Part shown: piece after piece, positions 41,526 to 43,941 of the stretch
How the letters are laid out: every line of letters starts with the position of its first letter
Numbering within the stretch: the first letter of the stretch is position 1
Assembly: GCF_025363195.1 (NCBI RefSeq)
Contig: NZ_JANYEK010000027.1
Span: 1-43,941, forward strand
Reading direction: 5' to 3'
DNA: 43,941 nt
From: Sphingomonas sp.
GTDB lineage: Bacteria; Pseudomonadota; Alphaproteobacteria; Sphingomonadales; Sphingomonadaceae
The notes under the pieces: model-generated
Databases searched by the model: none
Seen by the model: the letters and a program-made list of their open reading frames with translations, nothing else
Told to the model about the DNA's origin: nothing
Program-made: the position numbers and the translations under genes

Positions 41526-42664
41526 TGCGATTGCCGATCATCGCGGCCTTGGCCGGGGCCAGCATGACGCTGCCTGGATGCGTTGCCGCGCTGGTACCGA
41601 TCGCGGCAGCAAGTGCGATGGGCGGCAAGCAACTGTTCGGGTCCAAGACGCCGAACGGCGCGCAGGACGCCGCATCCGCCGGTTGGAAGCAGCAGGCCAA
41701 GGCCGAACGCAAGCGCCTCAAAGCCGAGGAAAAGCGCGCGCGAGCGGAGGCGAAGGTAAACGACACGCCACCCCGATCGCTGGCCGCACCGTCCATGCCC
41801 GCAGCCGCGACCCTGCCCGCTGCCCCGCCCGTCCCCGGCGGCATGCAATATCTCTATGCCTCGGGCGAGGCCGCGGCGGTAAGCCTGCAATCCTATCTCG
41901 GGCTGATGAATTATCTGCTCGCCGTGTCGTCGGACCGTTCGGTCGGGCATCCGGTGCAGTCGGTGGTGCTCGCACCGGGATCGACGCTGACCAACATCAA
42001 ATTCGAACCTTGTGGCAAGAAACCGCTCGCGTTGGTCGTGGATGTGGACGAGACGATGCTCCTCAACCTCGGCTTCGAGGGCGACCAGATCGCGCAGGGC
42101 GGCGCGTACGACCAGAGCCGTTGGGACGCGTGGGAAAAGACCGCCACCGGCAGCCAGGTCGCCGCCGTCCCCGGCGCTCTTAGCGCGGTCAGCGTCGCGC
42201 GCGGCGCCAACATCACGGTCGTGTTCAACTCCAACCGGCAGGCCGCAACGGCGGATCAGACATCCGCTTTGCTCGCCGCTGTCGGTCTTGGCAGCGCGGT
42301 GCACGGCGACACGTTGTGGCTGCAGGGAGACGTCGCCACCGACCCGGGCCCACGCTCGGGCAAGGATGCGCGCCGCGCGGCGATCTCGGCGAAATATTGT
42401 GTCGTCGCCATGGCGGGTGATCAGCTTGGCGATTTCAGCGACCAGTTCAACGCGCCGACCCTGCCGCTTGCCGAACGCCGCAAGCTGGTCGCCACGCGCG
42501 ACGTGCTGGCGCTGTGGGGCCATGGCTGGTTCATGCTGCCCAACCCGGTCTACGGCACCGGCCTGAAGGGCAATATGAACGACGTTTTCCCACCCGCGAC
42601 CCGTTGGACCCCGCCCGCCACCGACCCAGCGAAGCCGATCGCCCCCAAAAAGGACTTCAACTGA
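41522..42664 (+). CDS. HAD-superfamily acid phosphatase-like lipoprotein (class C type)
   Basis: A 380-aa protein with a lipoprotein signal (LPGC, Cys20), then a Lys/Ala-rich coiled-looking linker ([20 protein letters not shown]). The HAD-like domain of the IIIB/class C acid phosphatase type has motif [12 protein letters not shown] (D174, D176). Motif II is VFNSNRQ and motif III/IV is [15 protein letters not shown]. The family normally carries DxD motifs, which are intact here. It probably removes phosphate from small molecules or nucleotides at the cell envelope. It starts within scoA (ATGA) and its stop overlaps scoB (TGATG), so it is embedded in a CoA-transferase operon. Confidence 0.85.
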   Translation: MMRLPIIAALAGASMTLPGCVAALVPIAAASAMGGKQLFGSKTPNGAQDAASAGWKQQAKAERKRLKAEEKRARAEAKVNDTPPRSLAAPSMPAAATLPAAPPVPGGMQYLYASGEAAAVSLQSYLGLMNYLLAVSSDRSVGHPVQSVVLAPGSTLTNIKFEPCGKKPLALVVDVDETMLLNLGFEGDQIAQGGAYDQSRWDAWEKTATGSQVAAVPGALSAVSVARGANITVVFNSNRQAATADQTSALLAAVGLGSAVHGDTLWLQGDVATDPGPRSGKDARRAAISAKYCVVAMAGDQLGDFSDQFNAPTLPLAERRKLVATRDVLALWGHGWFMLPNPVYGTGLKGNMNDVFPPATRWTPPATDPAKPIAPKKDFN

Positions 42665-43314
42665 TGCTCCCCGAAGTTAAAGGCTGGACCCGCGATGAAA
42701 TGGCCGCCCGCGCCGCGCAGGAATTGCAGGACGGCTTCTACGTCAATCTCGGCATCGGCATCCCGACCCTGGTCGCGAACCACATCCCCGCGGGCGTGAC
42801 TGTCACGCTCCAGTCCGAAAACGGCATGCTCGGCATCGGCCCCTTCCCTTTTGAGGGCGAGGAGGATGCCGATTTGATCAATGCGGGCAAACAGACGATC
42901 AGCGAATTGCCGCAATCGGCCTATTTCGGCTCCGACCAGAGCTTCGCGATGATCCGCGGCGGGCATATCGACCTCACCGTATTGGGCGCGATGGAAATCA
43001 GCGAGAAGGGCGACATCGCAAACTGGATGATTCCCGGCAAGATGATCAAGGGCATGGGTGGCGCGATGGATCTCGTCGCGGGCGTCAAGAAGATCATCGT
43101 CGTGATGGAACACAATTCGAAAGCCGGCGACCCGAAGTTCATTCCCGAATGCACCTTGCCGCTCACCGGCCGGAACGTCGTGGATATGATCATCACCGAA
43201 CTCTGCGTGTTCCAGCGCCCCGATCACGACAGCCCGTTCAAGCTGATTGAGTGTGCCCCCGGCGTGACGCCTGAGGATGTGGCGGCGAAAACGACAGCGC
43301 ACTACGTCAGCTGA
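42664..43314 (+). CDS. scoB: 3-oxoacid CoA-transferase subunit B
   Basis: Beta subunit of the same CoA-transferase, supplying the catalytic glutamate. It is 216 aa. Marks are [33 protein letters not shown] (Glu of SENG is the expected acyl-accepting residue), [28 protein letters not shown] and [19 protein letters not shown]. Its start overlaps the HAD-lipoprotein stop (TGATG). Substrate preference (acetoacetate versus oxoadipate) cannot be told from the sequence alone; absence of other beta-ketoadipate genes nearby favours the acetoacetate type. Confidence 0.93.
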   Translation: MLPEVKGWTRDEMAARAAQELQDGFYVNLGIGIPTLVANHIPAGVTVTLQSENGMLGIGPFPFEGEEDADLINAGKQTISELPQSAYFGSDQSFAMIRGGHIDLTVLGAMEISEKGDIANWMIPGKMIKGMGGAMDLVAGVKKIIVVMEHNSKAGDPKFIPECTLPLTGRNVVDMIITELCVFQRPDHDSPFKLIECAPGVTPEDVAAKTTAHYVS

Positions 43315-43368
43315 GTTGGGAAAACCTGACACACGGATACATGGCGGCAGGCCGAATCTTAGCGCCGA

Positions 43369-43391
43369 TATCCTGAAATAAGTTCAGGATA
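43369..43391. repeat. 9-bp perfect hairpin, possible dispersed repeat
   Basis: TATCCTGAA (43369-43377) and TTCAGGATA (43383-43391) are perfectly complementary, loop ATAAG, followed by CCGTCATC. It lies between the convergent scoB and grxD genes. No T-run follows on either strand, so termination is doubtful. The CCTGAA...TTCAGGAT-CCGTCAT form resembles short dispersed repeats of sphingomonads. Confidence 0.55.
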
Positions 43392-43463
43392 CCGTCATCT
43401 TACGTAAAGGTCCGACAGCGTGAGGTGCGCGCCGCCGCGACGCCTGGCCTTGTCCGCCAGAAT

Positions 43464-43796
43464 TCAGCTCGCCCGCACGAGGCCTTCATCTTCGAACAGT
43501 TGCGCCAACTCGCCGGATTCGTACATTTCCATCATGATGTCCGAGCCGCCGACGAATTCGCCCTTTACATAGAGCTGCGGAATGGTCGGCCAGTCGGAAA
43601 ATTCCTTGATCCCCTGGCGCACGCCCTGATCCTGCAGCACGTCGACGCTCTCGAACTCCGCGTTCAGGTGATTGAGGATCGCAATCGCGCGGCTGCTGAA
43701 ACCGCATTGCGGAAACAGCGGGCTGCCCTTCATGAACAGCAATACATCGTTCTTCGCGACAATGTCGGCGATACGGGCCTGGGCGTCTTCGGTCAT
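43464..43796 (-). CDS. grxD: Monothiol glutaredoxin, Grx4 family
   Basis: A 110-aa monothiol glutaredoxin that carries or transfers [2Fe-2S] clusters. The CGFS active site is at residues 31-34 in [10 protein letters not shown]. The [21 protein letters not shown] stretch holds the cis-Pro and glutathione-binding residues. No signal peptide. bolA lies 10 bp upstream on the same strand. GrxD and BolA are known to form a cluster-sharing complex, so joint expression makes sense. Confidence 0.96.
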   Translation of the reverse strand: MTEDAQARIADIVAKNDVLLFMKGSPLFPQCGFSSRAIAILNHLNAEFESVDVLQDQGVRQGIKEFSDWPTIPQLYVKGEFVGGSDIMMEMYESGELAQLFEDEGLVRAS

Positions 43797-43806
43797 TTCG
43801 GAATCC

Positions 43807-43941
43807 TTACTCGGGAACGGCGGTGGTCAATTGCAGGGCATGCAGCACGCCACCCATGCGGCCACCCAGAGCGGCATAGACCGCCTGATGTTGCTTGATC
43901 CGGGGGACGCCCCGGAAACTTTCGGATACGACGCGCGCGGC
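43807..43941 (-). CDS. bolA: BolA family protein (5' end cut off by window)
   Basis: The last 44 codons of a BolA-like protein, reading in from the window edge. [20 protein letters not shown] followed by [20 protein letters not shown] is the conserved helix/strand ending of the family, with the cluster-ligand His in RIKQHQAVY and another His in VLHALQL. It sits 10 bp upstream of grxD; BolA and monothiol glutaredoxins partner in Fe-S handling. The N-terminal half is outside the window, so length and start cannot be judged. Confidence 0.9.
   Translation of the reverse strand, partial: AARVVSESFRGVPRIKQHQAVYAALGGRMGGVLHALQLTTAVPE

Overview
The window is a 43.9 kb, GC-rich, densely packed stretch of bacterial chromosome. 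Gene content and order (rnpA-yidD-yidC-engB-dapE; smr-mltA-Tim44-type gene divergent from secB-murJ-trpS; dnaA-rpsT-mutM divergent from ubiE-ubiB; aroA-cmk-rpsA-ihfB), a FYDLN-acid/TIGR02300-type protein, a class II EPSP synthase and GANTC sites upstream of dnaA all point to an alphaproteobacterium, most likely of the order Sphingomonadales (Sphingomonas-like). This is inference from gene content and protein style; no database was searched. Almost everything looks chromosomal and core. There is no CRISPR array, insertion sequence, integrase or recognisable prophage.

Layout. 1-5.7 kb: the 3' end of rnpA, then yidD, yidC and engB (RNase P protein, membrane protein insertion, ribosome assembly), a glutathione S-transferase, a cupin and dapE. 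5.6-10 kb (minus strand): a GGDEF/EAL protein, an Smr-domain protein, the lytic transglycosylase MltA and a Tim44-like protein. 10.1-13.3 kb (plus): secB, murJ, trpS. 13.6-16.6 kb (minus): dnaA, rpsT, mutM. 16.7-21.8 kb (plus): a tightly overlapped run ubiE, ubiB, a small exported protein, a GT-C-like membrane protein, and separate coaC and coaB genes. 21.8-22.3 kb (minus): tRNA-Ala(GGC) and a FYDLN-acid protein. 22.4-27.3 kb (plus): aroA, cmk, a long leader, rpsA, ihfB and tRNA-Leu(UAA).

27.3-44 kb is more mixed: an orphan peptide-transporter-type binding lipoprotein, a DUF4112 protein, nadC overlapping a secreted RNase T2, a DUF885 metallopeptidase-like protein, a GH19 endolysin-like enzyme, a possible PIN-domain remnant, nadA, a His-rich membrane protein, a DUF4230 protein, an MBL-fold hydrolase, a BlaI/M56 regulatory pair divergent from an SMP-30-type lactonase, a CoA-transferase operon (A subunit, HAD-phosphatase-like lipoprotein, B subunit), grxD and the 3' end of bolA.

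The most interesting signals are not ordinary genes. They are: (i) a 36-codon ORF with a strong ribosome binding site in the rpsA leader, whose stop codon directly abuts a stable hairpin that could be a switch; (ii) a 41-bp palindromic operator/promoter between the BlaI gene and the lactonase gene, symmetrical enough to serve both directions; (iii) tandem arrays of a 10-bp GTGTGACCTT unit placed in the same orientation upstream of two unrelated genes; (iv) two long inverted-repeat elements whose right arm supplies the Shine-Dalgarno sequence of the next gene; and (v) a cluster of five GANTC sites upstream of dnaA.
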